A DNA stretch of 61,383 nt from an uncultured Caldilineales bacterium. Lineage in GTDB: Bacteria; Chloroflexota; Anaerolineae; JAAEKA01. Shown here piece after piece: positions 17,770 through 25,999 of the stretch; position 1 is the first letter of the stretch, and each line of letters opens with the position of its first letter. The position numbers were made by a program, and so were the translations under genes. The notes under the pieces were generated by a model. That model saw only the letters and a list, made by a program, of their open reading frames with translations, had not been told where the DNA came from and made no database searches. Location: assembly GCA_937907455.1 (NCBI GenBank), contig CALESQ010000049.1, positions 1-61,383 on the forward strand. Direction: 5' to 3'.

Positions 17770-19344
17770 TCAGAAGTCAATCACCACGGCCCCGGCCTGA
17801 CGGATTGCGCCGCTCGTCACCAGGTTGTTCACGGCTTCGATCAGCGGATAAAGCACGGCATCCTCCGGCAAAAAGGGGACGTGCTGCCGAATCAGGCTAT
17901 AAACTCCCGCTGTACCCGCACCCAGCCGCGCGTCTGGCATCACCTCGCGGCGAAAGTCAATGCCCTGCGCGGCAGCCAGCAGCTCGATAGCCAAAATCTT
18001 CTCGACATTGCGCATCACGCGACGCGCCTGACGTGCAGCAATCGGGCCGTTGCTGACATGATCCTCCCAGTTGGCGCTGGTGGGAATGGTGTCTGCGCTG
18101 GCGGGATGCACCAGCGCCTTGTTTTCTGAGGCCAGAGCGGCCGCGGTGTACTGCACCAGCATCAGCCCGCTGTGCAGGCCCCCCTCACGCGTGAGAAAAT
18201 CGGGCAGCACATGACGATTACTGGCTCCGTCGGTCAGCCGGGTAAGGCGCCGCTCGGCCATATTGCCCAACTCGGTGATCGCCAGCCCCAGGAAATCGAA
18301 GGCCAACGCCAGCGGTTCGCCGTGAAAGTTGCCGCCGCTCACTACATCCGCATGCCCGGTGGTTTCGTCTACAAAGATCAGCGGGTTGTCGGTGGCCGCG
18401 TTCAGCTCAATCTCCACCACCCAGCGGGCGTAGCGCACCGCATCATGGCAAGCCCCGTGTACCTGCGGAATACAGCGTAACGTGTAGGGATCCTGCGGCT
18501 CGGTGACATCCGGTTGCGTCACGTCGCGGGTGAAGGTAGACCCGGCCAGCAGACTGCGCAGATGCGCGGCACACGCTTGCCCGCGCGGATGCGGGCGCAC
18601 GGCCTGCAGGCGCGCGTCAAACGCAGCGGGGGTTCCGTGCAGCGCCTCCAGGCTAAGGCAACCGGCGATATCCGCCACTGCGGCCACGTTCTCTGCCTCG
18701 GTAACGGCTAATGCGCCCAGTGCAGCCATCAGCGTGGTGCCGTTGGTAAGCGCCAAGCCTTCCTTGGCTTGCAATTCCAACGGTGTAAGACCCGCCGCAT
18801 GCAGAGCGGACGCGCCCGACACGGTCTGGCCGCGGTACTCCGCCTCGCCCAGGCCAATCATCACCAAAGCAATGTGCGCCAACGGCGCCAAATCACCGCT
18901 GGCTCCCAGCGAGCCTTGCCGCGGGATCACCGGATGAATGCCGGCCTCCAGCATCTGCAGCAGCCGATCAATCACCACCTGGCGACAGCCGGAATAGCCT
19001 TTAGCCAGCGTGTTGGCGCGAATCAGCATCATGGCGCGCACCACGGCAGTCTCCAGCGGATGCCCTACACCCACCGCGTGGCTCATCACAATGTTGCGCT
19101 GAAGCTGTGCGGTTTGCTCTGAGGTGATGACGCGGTTGCAGAACGCACCGAAACCGGTGGTGATGCCGTAGACCACGCGCCCTTCAGCCACGAAGCGCTC
19201 TACAGCCTGACGGGCGCGCGCTACACGAGCTTGGGCGGCCTCACTCACGGCAAAACGCAGGGTGTGGGGTTGAGCCGTAGCCGCAGCCACCACATCCTCT
19301 ATGGTCAACGACTCGCCATCAAGCAACAGGGTTCTGACTGACAA
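17770..19344 (-). CDS. hutH: histidine ammonia-lyase
   Basis: 524 residues, within the usual family range. The Ala148-Ser149-Gly150 tripeptide in GSLGASGDLAPLAH forms the MIO prosthetic group, and YGITTGFG near 59-66 supplies the catalytic tyrosine loop. The SHAVGVG segment after QRNIVM favours histidine over phenylalanine as substrate. It converts L-histidine to urocanate and ammonia. No hutU, hutI or other urocanate-pathway gene is present in the window. The gene lies 20 bp downstream of a FeoC-like gene in the feo minus-strand run. The start is TTG at 19344, with GAGG upstream. Other MIO lyase or aminomutase activity cannot be excluded by reading alone. Confidence 0.88.
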   Translation of the reverse strand: MSVRTLLLDGESLTIEDVVAAATAQPHTLRFAVSEAAQARVARARQAVERFVAEGRVVYGITTGFGAFCNRVITSEQTAQLQRNIVMSHAVGVGHPLETAVVRAMMLIRANTLAKGYSGCRQVVIDRLLQMLEAGIHPVIPRQGSLGASGDLAPLAHIALVMIGLGEAEYRGQTVSGASALHAAGLTPLELQAKEGLALTNGTTLMAALGALAVTEAENVAAVADIAGCLSLEALHGTPAAFDARLQAVRPHPRGQACAAHLRSLLAGSTFTRDVTQPDVTEPQDPYTLRCIPQVHGACHDAVRYARWVVEIELNAATDNPLIFVDETTGHADVVSGGNFHGEPLALAFDFLGLAITELGNMAERRLTRLTDGASNRHVLPDFLTREGGLHSGLMLVQYTAAALASENKALVHPASADTIPTSANWEDHVSNGPIAARQARRVMRNVEKILAIELLAAAQGIDFRREVMPDARLGAGTAGVYSLIRQHVPFLPEDAVLYPLIEAVNNLVTSGAIRQAGAVVIDF

Positions 19345-19364
19345 AATTTACCTCTACGTAACTT

Positions 19365-19664
19365 TTAGTGGGCGCACGGCATGCCGCCGATGATGGGAAT
19401 ATCAATCCGATTGGAGCTGGAAGCCAGCTCATAGCTGTGTGGCAGCTCTACCACAAAGGCGCAGCCATCCTTGCTGCCGCAGGTGCCGCATTCGCGCATT
19501 GCCGCGGTCTCTTTCAGCCTGCCTTTGCGCACCCAGTACTGCAACATGCCGTCGAGCGCCTCGGTAGAAATGCTCAACTCGTGGGCGATCTGCGGCAACG
19601 ACAGCGGTGTAGTAGTATTTTCAAAGATCGTCAAAACCTGACGGAGGGTTGATGGTTGGGACAT
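19365..19664 (-). CDS. feoC: FeoC-like winged-helix regulator
   Basis: 99 residues: an N-terminal winged helix-turn-helix (LRQVLTIFENTTTPLSLPQIAHELSIS, then WVRKGRL) followed by a cysteine cluster C59-x2-C62-x5-C68 and a further C97 near the end. This is the FeoC layout, in which the cysteines can hold an iron-sulfur cluster and the protein protects or regulates FeoB. It lies about 100 bp after feoB in the same orientation, separated by a word repeat, and just upstream of hutH. Gene symbol given on context plus domain; sequence similarity to enteric FeoC is limited. Confidence 0.75.
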   Translation of the reverse strand: MSQPSTLRQVLTIFENTTTPLSLPQIAHELSISTEALDGMLQYWVRKGRLKETAAMRECGTCGSKDGCAFVVELPHSYELASSSNRIDIPIIGGMPCAH

Positions 19665-19676
19665 GGGAAGGGACCT

Positions 19677-19766
19677 GTAATACGTAACTCGTAAATCGCA
19701 ACTCAGATGGGTGAGGGTTGGGTGTGGGGATGCCTCTCGTTACTTCTCACTTCTCACTTTTCACTT
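19677..19766. repeat. word repeat between feoB and feoC
   Basis: The gap contains degenerate words of two kinds: ACGTAACTCGTAAATCGCAACTC near 19681-19705 in altered copies and CACTTCTCACTTCTCACTTT-like repeats around 19742-19768. No gene or terminator is evident. Confidence 0.55.
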
Positions 19767-22025
19767 CTACCCTGCCACCAGGCGGCCCACCTGAAACACC
19801 AACACCGCGGCAAACCAGGCAAGGGCGAGGGTGAAACCGATTTGCGCCCACATCCAGCGCGCCCCAAACTCGTGACGCATGGCCGACACGGCGACCATGC
19901 ACGGCACATAGAGCAGCACGAACACACTAAACGCTACGGCTGCTACTTGTCCGGCACGTTCCGAGCCTGCGGACACCGTGAATGACTGCACCAGTGCCGC
20001 TTCCAAACTGGAGGTATCTTCCTCTTCCCCGGCATCGCTAAAGAAAGAGACCTCAGGCAGGTTGACAAAAGGCAACAGGTTTACGGTACGCGGCACAATG
20101 TTAAAGATTTCCTGCACAGTGAGCGCCGCTGCCTTGCCAAAATCCAGCAGGCTGGCAGCCAACTCCGCCGGGAAGTTCACCGCCTCGGCAGGGGCTTCGC
20201 TGTCTTCATCACCAACGTAGATTTGGCTCATAGTGGCGATCACCACTTCTTTAGCCAAAAAGCCGGTGACCAGCGAACCAGCAGCCTGCCACGTACCAAA
20301 GCCAGCCGGGGCAAATACAGGAGCCAGCAAGCTGCTCATCCGACCAAACAAGCTGTCCTGCGGCGCAACCGCATTAAAAGTACCCACACCAGGCCGACCG
20401 GGGATAGCTACCAACAGCCACAGCACCATGGAAACAGTCATAATCAACGTGCCGGCACGGCGCACAAAGCCGCGCGTGCGCCGCCACACCTGACGCAGCA
20501 CATCACTGGCCCGCGGCAACCGATAAGGTGGCAGTTCCATCACAAAAGGTGCAGGTGGCTGGCCGCGGTACACCGTGTGCTTGAAACCAAAGCCCACAGC
20601 CAACGCCACAGCAATGCCCAGCAGATACATGGCAAAAACCAAATTGCCCGAAGCAGCGCCAAAAAAGGCCGTACCGATCATCACATACACCGGCAGGCGC
20701 GCACCACAGCTCATAAACGTAGCCAAAAAGCCGGTAAGTTTGCGGTCTTTTTCATTTTCCAGCGTGCGCGTGGCATAGACAGCAGGCACGGTGCAGCCGA
20801 AGCCCACAATCATCGGCAAAAAGCTTTTGCCGTGCAAGCCCATCAGACGCATCACACGGTCCATCACAAAGGCTGCACGAGCCATATAGCCAGAATCTTC
20901 CAGCAGGGCCAATGCCAGGTACAAACACATCAGCACTGGGATGAACACCACCACGCCACCCACACCTGCAATAATGCCATCGGTAAGCAACGCGCGCAGC
21001 CAGCTATCGCCCAGCCCCAGCGCCGTCATCAAAGCTCCGACCCAGCGGTATAGGCTGCCATTGACAAAGCCATCAATCCAGTCGAGATACGGCGCGCTGA
21101 CGTTGGCAGTAAACTGAAAGACGACCCACATCATCAATAAAAAGATGGGCAAACCCCAAATGCGGTGGGTGACCAACCGATCAATGCGGTCAGAGCGGGT
21201 GAGTACCGCCTGCGCGGGCCGCCGCAGTGCGCCCTGAATCACCGTGGCGATGAAGGCATAGCGCTGATCTACCACCAGGGTTTCAGCGTCTTCACCCGTA
21301 GCCTCCTCGATACGGCCTTGTGCGGCCTCAGCCTGCTGCAGCAGCGCCTCAGCGCCGCGCGCCGTCAGCGCCTCCTGCACCACGGGATCCGCCTCTAACA
21401 GCTTGGTGGCCAGCCAACGTGTCGTATAGCGCTGGCTGAGCGCAGGATCGGCCGCGATCTGCTGCTCCAACGCGGCCAGCTCACTGGCCAAAACGCGTTG
21501 CTGCGGCGCAGGCAACGGCGCGGGTGATGGGTTGCGCAGCACCTGACGAATGGCCTGCTTAAGCTGATCAACGCCGACACTACGGTTGCCGATGGTTTCG
21601 ACCACGGGAATGCCGCCCAGCGCCTGCCCCAGCCGCTGCGCATCAATCTTCAGACCACGGCTAGCCGCGGTGTCGGTCATGTTCAGCACCACAATCACCG
21701 GCTTGCTCATTTCAAGCAACTGCGCTACCAAATAGAGATTGCGCTCCAGGTTCGAGGCATCCACCACTGCTATCACCGCGGCCGGCTGCTCATCCAGAAT
21801 ATAGTCGCGGGCAATGATCTCTTCCAGCGAATAGGCTGTAAGGCTGTAGGTGCCGGGCAGGTCAACCACCAACACATCCTGGCCGTCAAGCTGCAAGCGC
21901 CCTTCTTTTTTCTCGACCGTTTTGCCGGGCCAGTTACCCACATGCTGATGCGAACCGGTGAGAGCGTTGAACAGCGTGCTTTTGCCTACATTGGGATTGC
22001 CGGCCAGTGCAATTGTAAACGCCAC
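19767..22025 (-). CDS. feoB: ferrous iron transport protein B
   Basis: 752 residues. The N-terminal GTPase domain has G1 GNPNVGKS (9-16), G3 DLPGTYSL, and G4 NMTD, followed by a helical spacer and the transmembrane domain with the two Gate regions (including SCGARLPVYVMIGTAFF) and a FeoB_C segment. It imports Fe2+ across the inner membrane, gated by GTP. It starts with GTG at 22025, 7 nt after GGAGG, and 3 nt after the second feoA stop, so it is coupled to FeoA. Two FeoA proteins are encoded upstream and a FeoC-like protein downstream. Confidence 0.95.
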   Translation of the reverse strand: MAFTIALAGNPNVGKSTLFNALTGSHQHVGNWPGKTVEKKEGRLQLDGQDVLVVDLPGTYSLTAYSLEEIIARDYILDEQPAAVIAVVDASNLERNLYLVAQLLEMSKPVIVVLNMTDTAASRGLKIDAQRLGQALGGIPVVETIGNRSVGVDQLKQAIRQVLRNPSPAPLPAPQQRVLASELAALEQQIAADPALSQRYTTRWLATKLLEADPVVQEALTARGAEALLQQAEAAQGRIEEATGEDAETLVVDQRYAFIATVIQGALRRPAQAVLTRSDRIDRLVTHRIWGLPIFLLMMWVVFQFTANVSAPYLDWIDGFVNGSLYRWVGALMTALGLGDSWLRALLTDGIIAGVGGVVVFIPVLMCLYLALALLEDSGYMARAAFVMDRVMRLMGLHGKSFLPMIVGFGCTVPAVYATRTLENEKDRKLTGFLATFMSCGARLPVYVMIGTAFFGAASGNLVFAMYLLGIAVALAVGFGFKHTVYRGQPPAPFVMELPPYRLPRASDVLRQVWRRTRGFVRRAGTLIMTVSMVLWLLVAIPGRPGVGTFNAVAPQDSLFGRMSSLLAPVFAPAGFGTWQAAGSLVTGFLAKEVVIATMSQIYVGDEDSEAPAEAVNFPAELAASLLDFGKAAALTVQEIFNIVPRTVNLLPFVNLPEVSFFSDAGEEEDTSSLEAALVQSFTVSAGSERAGQVAAVAFSVFVLLYVPCMVAVSAMRHEFGARWMWAQIGFTLALAWFAAVLVFQVGRLVAG

Positions 22026-22028
22026 AGT

Positions 22029-22319
22029 TTAACCTCCGTTGACCGCGGCCGCTATCGGCGTCACCAGCACATGGTGCGTCATGCCGCGGCCCAAAGCCAA
22101 CCGGCCATCTTCCTTGACTGCCAGAATCAGCGGACCGGTCATTTCGTTTTTAACAACGTGGATGCGTGCCCCCAGGTTTAAGCCCAAGTCCAGCAGACGC
22201 TGACGCAGCACCTGGCTGCCGTTAATCTGAGTGACCGTAACGGTTTGGCCTTGACACGCCATGCTCAGCGGCATGACCGACAATGAGGCCGCGGGATGAA
22301 GATGAATTTCAGTGATCAT
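22029..22319 (-). CDS. feoA: FeoA domain protein (second of two)
   Basis: 96 residues with the SH3-like FeoA fold: VTVTQINGSQVLRQRLLDLGLNLGARIHVVKNE is the conserved G-x-x-x-L/R-x-R-L-x-x-L-G-x-x-x-G core. FeoA proteins bind FeoB and modulate Fe2+ uptake. The ATG overlaps the stop of the upstream feoA (ATGA), and its own stop is 3 nt from feoB. About 20 extra N-terminal residues precede the domain compared with its neighbour. Confidence 0.9.
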   Translation of the reverse strand: MITEIHLHPAASLSVMPLSMACQGQTVTVTQINGSQVLRQRLLDLGLNLGARIHVVKNEMTGPLILAVKEDGRLALGRGMTHHVLVTPIAAAVNGG

Positions 22320-22558
22320 GCGGGAAGAATGACTTCGATCAGTTGCGCTTCAGCCTTGCGCAACGAGAGATGATAGCCGCGCACCAGATAGTCCACCGGA
22401 TCGCCCAGCGGAGACCGCTTCACTACGGCCACTGCCGTGCCACCGGTCAGGCCCATATCCATCAAGCGATGGCGCAGCGCGCCCACGCCGCCTACCTTGC
22501 GAATGGTGGCCGATTGGCCGGGTTGCAACTGGTCAAGAGTAATCCTGGCTTCGCTCAC
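22316..22558 (-). CDS. feoA: FeoA domain protein (first of two)
   Basis: 80 residues comprising one FeoA SH3-like domain: LQPGQSATIRKVGGVGALRHRLMDMGLTGGTAVAVVKRSPLGDPVDYLVRGYHLSLRKAEA. This closely matches classic FeoA. A longer reading frame starts at a TTG at 22573, but the GTG at 22558 has AGGAG 7 nt upstream, and the upstream bases lie close to the operator palindrome, so GTG is preferred. First gene of the feoA-feoA-feoB-feoC-hutH run. Confidence 0.9.
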   Translation of the reverse strand: MSEARITLDQLQPGQSATIRKVGGVGALRHRLMDMGLTGGTAVAVVKRSPLGDPVDYLVRGYHLSLRKAEAQLIEVILPA

Positions 22559-22575
22559 GTCGTAGCTCCTCAATG

Positions 22576-22591
22576 TTATGCCGTGGCATAA
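22576..22591. promoter_or_regulatory. perfect palindrome upstream of feoA, probable metalloregulator operator
   Basis: TTATGCCGTGGCATAA: 7-bp arms with a 2-bp centre, located between the predicted transcription start and the feoA ribosome site. It is not a textbook Fur, DtxR or MntR box. A related imperfect palindrome lies in the core promoter 18 bp away. Confidence 0.6.
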
Positions 22592-22608
22592 GATTCAACA
22601 GCCTATTT

Positions 22609-22650
22609 ATAAGGCATGGCTTATTATAGCGCGCTTTGTTGTGAAGTCAA
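22609..22650 (-). promoter_or_regulatory. feo operon promoter with second palindrome over the -10
   Basis: Minus strand: TTGACT at 22645-22650, 16-bp spacer, TATAAT at 22623-22628. The palindrome ATAAGGCATGGCTTAT (22609-22624, imperfect) overlaps the -10 and transcription start. A repressor bound there would block initiation; iron-responsive control is inferred from the genes served. Confidence 0.65.
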
Positions 22651-22772
22651 ATTTTGACAGTTATTTATGAGGAAATTACCAAAACCGCTGCTACCGGTCT
22701 GGCAGCCGGGGATAATTGCGCTCCGGCCCAAGTCACAGCCTGTCTATTATCGGCGCTTTGCAGCAGCCGTGC

Positions 22773-22778
22773 TATAAT
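22773..22778 (+). promoter_or_regulatory. -10 element of the ycgQ-like operon
   Basis: TATAAT 14 bases upstream of the ATG at 22793; the -35 is weak. The implied leader is about 8 nt with no Shine-Dalgarno, so the transcript may be nearly leaderless. It is divergent from the feo promoter. Confidence 0.4.
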
Positions 22779-22792
22779 CAGGCCGAACTGCC

Positions 22793-23719
22793 ATGACTAT
22801 AGCCCTGCTTCTGGAACGCTTACAAACCTTTATCACCATATTTCTGGGCATCTTTATCGAAGCCGCCCCCTTTCTGCTGGCCGGTTCGCTGGTATCAGGC
22901 TTTATCGAGCTGTTTCTCAACCGCGACACCCTGCTGCGCTTCACGCCGCGGCGTGCCCTGCCCGCCGCACTGCTGGGCACAGGGTTGGGGCTGATCTTTC
23001 CGGTGTGCGAATGCGGCGTAGTGCCGGTGACGCGTCGGCTTTACCAAAAAGGGCTGCCCATGCCCATCGGCATTGCCTTTTTGCTGGCCGCACCGGTGAT
23101 CAACCCGGTGGTGATCGCCAGCACCTGGGCCGCGTTCGGCTGGGGACCGATTCTATGGGGTCGCGTTGGCTTCACCTTTATCATCGCCCTGCTGATCGGG
23201 CTGATGTTTCAGCGCGCAACCGCGGCCGAAACCTTCACCCCTGCGGTCAGCGGGCAGATTACCGCAAGCTGCACCCACAGCCACGCCCCCGCCGCCACCT
23301 CCGGCGGACGCATCGGCGCGGCCCTGCGCCACGCCGGTGATGATTTTCTGGATATGGCGCGCTACCTGGTGATCGGCAGCCTGCTGGCCGCGGCCATGCA
23401 AACCCTGGTGCCCCAAGCCGTGCTGCTGGCTATCGGCTCTAACCCGGTCACCTCGGTGCTGGCTATGCTGCTGCTGGCTTTTGTGCTTTCCATCTGCTCC
23501 ACCGTAGATGCCTTTGTGGCGCTGGCTTTTGCCGGTATCTTCACCCCCGCTTCCATTCTGGTCTTTCTGGTCTTCGGCCCCATGGTAGATATCAAAAGCA
23601 GCGCCATGTTCCTGGGGGTATTCCGTCCCCGCAAGGTGGCCTATTTGATTGCCCTGCCTGCGCTGATGGCGCTGTTGCTGGGGCTTTTTCTCAATTTAAA
23701 TGCAGGAGGCTGGCGATGA
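22793..23719 (+). CDS. permease of the YraQ/YcgQ (DUF318) family
   Basis: 308 residues with about eight helices. The family hallmark GLIFPVCECGVVPVTRRLYQKGLPMPIGIAFLLAAPVINPVVIAST spans the conserved C-E-C-G and AAPVINP motifs, and SICSTVDAFVALAF is the conserved second-half motif. A His-rich loop (near CTHSHAPAATSGG) separates the halves. Family function is not well defined; members are proposed metal, arsenite or other small-solute permeases, and B. subtilis YcgQ is paired with YcgR. The stop overlaps the next gene start (ATGA). Confidence 0.85.
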   Translation: MTIALLLERLQTFITIFLGIFIEAAPFLLAGSLVSGFIELFLNRDTLLRFTPRRALPAALLGTGLGLIFPVCECGVVPVTRRLYQKGLPMPIGIAFLLAAPVINPVVIASTWAAFGWGPILWGRVGFTFIIALLIGLMFQRATAAETFTPAVSGQITASCTHSHAPAATSGGRIGAALRHAGDDFLDMARYLVIGSLLAAAMQTLVPQAVLLAIGSNPVTSVLAMLLLAFVLSICSTVDAFVALAFAGIFTPASILVFLVFGPMVDIKSSAMFLGVFRPRKVAYLIALPALMALLLGLFLNLNAGGWR

Positions 23720-24480
23720 AACCCGCAGGCAAAGGACTGATCATGCTGGCGCTGGCCTGGTTCTTTTTCAGCCTGATCAGCAGAGGCACGCTTTACTTCT
23801 ACATCAACAACCGCTTTGCCTGGCTGACCTTTGCCGCCGTGCTCGGCTTTTTTGCAGTGTCTTTAGGCTACCTGCAAACCCTGCGTCTGCGCCAGGCCGA
23901 CGACGATGAAGATGAAGATACCGCGGCGCAGCCCCCACACGACCATGCCCACCATGATCATAACACCCCCGCCACGCGCGTGGCCTGGTTCTGGGTGCTG
24001 TTGCCGGTGCTGCTGGGACTGCTTGTGCCTGCCCGTCCGCTGGGCGCAGGGGCAGCAGGCACGCGTGAAATCACCGTGGGCAGCCTCAACGCGGCCATTG
24101 CGCCCGGTGCCAGCACGCTGGTATCGCCCGACAGCACCAGAAACCTGCTCGATTGGCTGATTGCCTTCGACAGCCAGCCCGATCCCGCAGCCTTCAACAA
24201 CCAACCAGCCACGCTGCTGGGCTTTGTCTACCGCGACAGCAACTTCAGCGGCGACCGCTTTATGCTCAGCCGCTTTATTGTAAGCTGCTGTGTGGCCGAT
24301 GCCACACCCATCGGCGTGATCGTACAATGGCCTGCCGCCGCCGATCTGCCGCTCGATCAATGGGTAGAGGTGAGTGGCGCTTTTCAGGCGGGCGAGTTCA
24401 ACGGCCAGGCTATGCCGGTGCTGCACGCCACCGCCATTACCCCCACCGATGTGCCGCGGCAACCCTATTTGTTCCCATGA
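23716..24480 (+). CDS. TIGR03943/DUF1980 (YcgR-like) membrane protein
   Basis: 254 residues: two N-terminal helices, a His/Asp/Glu-rich segment (DDDEDEDTAAQPPHDHAHHDHN) that could bind metal, another helix, and an extracytoplasmic domain with the conserved SRFIVSCCVADATPIGVIVQW motif containing adjacent cysteines. This is the partner family of the YcgQ permease and almost always neighbours it. The paired cysteines and His-rich loop suggest metal handling, which remains unproven. It overlaps both the upstream permease gene and the downstream propeller gene by 4 bp. Confidence 0.85.
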   Translation: MKPAGKGLIMLALAWFFFSLISRGTLYFYINNRFAWLTFAAVLGFFAVSLGYLQTLRLRQADDDEDEDTAAQPPHDHAHHDHNTPATRVAWFWVLLPVLLGLLVPARPLGAGAAGTREITVGSLNAAIAPGASTLVSPDSTRNLLDWLIAFDSQPDPAAFNNQPATLLGFVYRDSNFSGDRFMLSRFIVSCCVADATPIGVIVQWPAAADLPLDQWVEVSGAFQAGEFNGQAMPVLHATAITPTDVPRQPYLFP

Positions 24481-25844
24481 AAAGCGCCTTCACCCCGTTT
24501 GATCGCTTTGTATGGTTGATTATGGCTCTGCTGGCTGCACTGATAGGCCTGGTGCTGCTGCGCGGCGACCGCGTAGGGGTGCGCGTGTTGGCAATCAGCC
24601 CGGCAGAGGGGGCGCAACATGTGTCCAGCCAGCAGGTATTGCGCATCACCTTCGACCAGCCCATTGACCTGGGCAGTGTGTTGGCCCCGCTGCGCATTGA
24701 ACCTAGCGTGCCGGGAATAGCCCAATGGCAGGATGATGTGCTGCTGTTTCGCCCCAACGAGCCGCTAGCCCCGGATACGGAATACACGGTGACGCTGGCA
24801 GCAGGGCTGCGCAGCACCGCCGGGCAAACACTGCGTGCGCCGTTGACGTGGCGCTTCCGCACCGGTCACCCGCACGTAGCTTATCTGGTCAGCAGCGAGG
24901 ATGGCCTGTTGCAAGTGATGCTACTCGATCCGGCTGATGCCACCGCCGCGCCCCGCCAGTTGACGCACGAAGCGCTGGGCGTTTGGGACTATGCCCCCGC
25001 ACCCAATGGCAGCTTGATCGCCTATGCCGCCATCCGCGCCGATGGCGGACGCGACCTCTGGGCGGTGGAGCCGGACAGCGGGGCCACGCGCCTGCTGCTG
25101 GCCTGCGGCGAAGACGCGTGCAGCGGCCCGGTGTGGAACCCGGACAGCCGACGTCTGGTCTATGAACGCCGCGCGGTGAGCGAGCTGGCGCAGGGGCAGG
25201 GATTGGCCCGGCTGTGGTGGCTAGATACAGCCAACGGCGAGACCAGCCCGGTATTCAGCGACTCGCAATGGTTGGGGTACGGCGCTTCTTTTTCCGCCGA
25301 TGGCGAATGGATCAGCCATGCTGCGCCGCATAATCAGGCATTGATGGTGGTAAATCTGCGCGATGGCCGCACGCTGGAGATTCCTTCGGAGATGGGCGAA
25401 CCTGCGGTGTGGGGTCCACGCGACCCCCTGCTGCTGTACGTCAATATCGCTTCCGGCGACAGCGGCTACTATCCCCATGTCTTCCAGGTAAACGCCGAAA
25501 GTGGTCGTGTGGTAGATCTGAGCAGCAGCGACACCGCGGGCGACAGCGCACCGGCGTGGTCACCGGACGGGCGGCAGGTGGCGTGGTCACGGCGCACCGC
25601 ACAGCGCCCCGTGGCCGGTCAGGTATGGGTGACACAGCCAGGGCAGACAGAAGGGCGCTTTCTGGCCGAGGACAATGCCTCGCAGGACAACGCGCTGCGC
25701 TGGTCACCAGATGGCCGAATGCTGCTGGTGCAGCGAGTGGCGCTGCAAGGGGAGTATCAATCTCACATCTGGCTGTACGATTTTGCTGCCGCGCAGTGGC
25801 GGCAGATCGCGGCGAACGGGGCTTGGCCCACCTGGCTGCCTTAG
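24477..25844 (+). CDS. membrane-anchored Ig-like and TolB-type beta-propeller protein
   Basis: 455 residues from the ATG at 24477, which overlaps the stop of the YcgR-like gene. An N-terminal membrane helix (about residues 12-29) is followed by a Big_5-type Ig-like domain (ISPAEGAQHVSSQQVLRITFDQPID... TWRFRTG) and then a propeller of PD40/TolB-type blades (for example PVWNPDSRRLVYER, APAWSPDGRQVAWSR, ALRWSPDGRMLLVQR). It is probably extracytoplasmic and protein-binding. No enzymatic residues are seen. Coupling to the ycgQ-ycgR pair suggests a third component of that system. A longer in-frame reading is out of context because it lies inside the upstream gene. Confidence 0.8.
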   Translation: MKSAFTPFDRFVWLIMALLAALIGLVLLRGDRVGVRVLAISPAEGAQHVSSQQVLRITFDQPIDLGSVLAPLRIEPSVPGIAQWQDDVLLFRPNEPLAPDTEYTVTLAAGLRSTAGQTLRAPLTWRFRTGHPHVAYLVSSEDGLLQVMLLDPADATAAPRQLTHEALGVWDYAPAPNGSLIAYAAIRADGGRDLWAVEPDSGATRLLLACGEDACSGPVWNPDSRRLVYERRAVSELAQGQGLARLWWLDTANGETSPVFSDSQWLGYGASFSADGEWISHAAPHNQALMVVNLRDGRTLEIPSEMGEPAVWGPRDPLLLYVNIASGDSGYYPHVFQVNAESGRVVDLSSSDTAGDSAPAWSPDGRQVAWSRRTAQRPVAGQVWVTQPGQTEGRFLAEDNASQDNALRWSPDGRMLLVQRVALQGEYQSHIWLYDFAAAQWRQIAANGAWPTWLP

Positions 25845-25860
25845 GGGAGGGGATGATCCT

Positions 25861-25940
25861 GGCCCTGGCGCCCTCACCCTGGGGGAGAGGGGACCGGAAA
25901 GAGATGGCGCGGGTCGCCTTCACCCAGAGGGAAAGGGGAG
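25861..25940. repeat. REP-like GC-rich repeat (CCCTCACCC...GGGAGAGGGG)
   Basis: Downstream of the propeller gene, CCCTCACCCTGGGGGAGAGG begins an imperfect palindromic unit with a second, diverged part (CTTCACCCAGAGGGAAAGG). The same element type is found in frame inside the MoeA gene at 46.9 kb. The rest of the gap to 25999 contains a TTTACTCGTTACTCATTACT word repeat and no gene. Confidence 0.55.
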
Positions 25941-25999
25941 CAGAAAAGAAAAAGGAGAACAGAGGAGTTTTTTTACTCGTTACTCATTACTTCCCACCC

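Noticed and set aside
24153..24476. Longer reading frame for the propeller protein
   Set aside because: It lies wholly within the upstream YcgR-like gene in another frame; the ATG at 24477 overlaps that gene's stop in the usual coupled manner.
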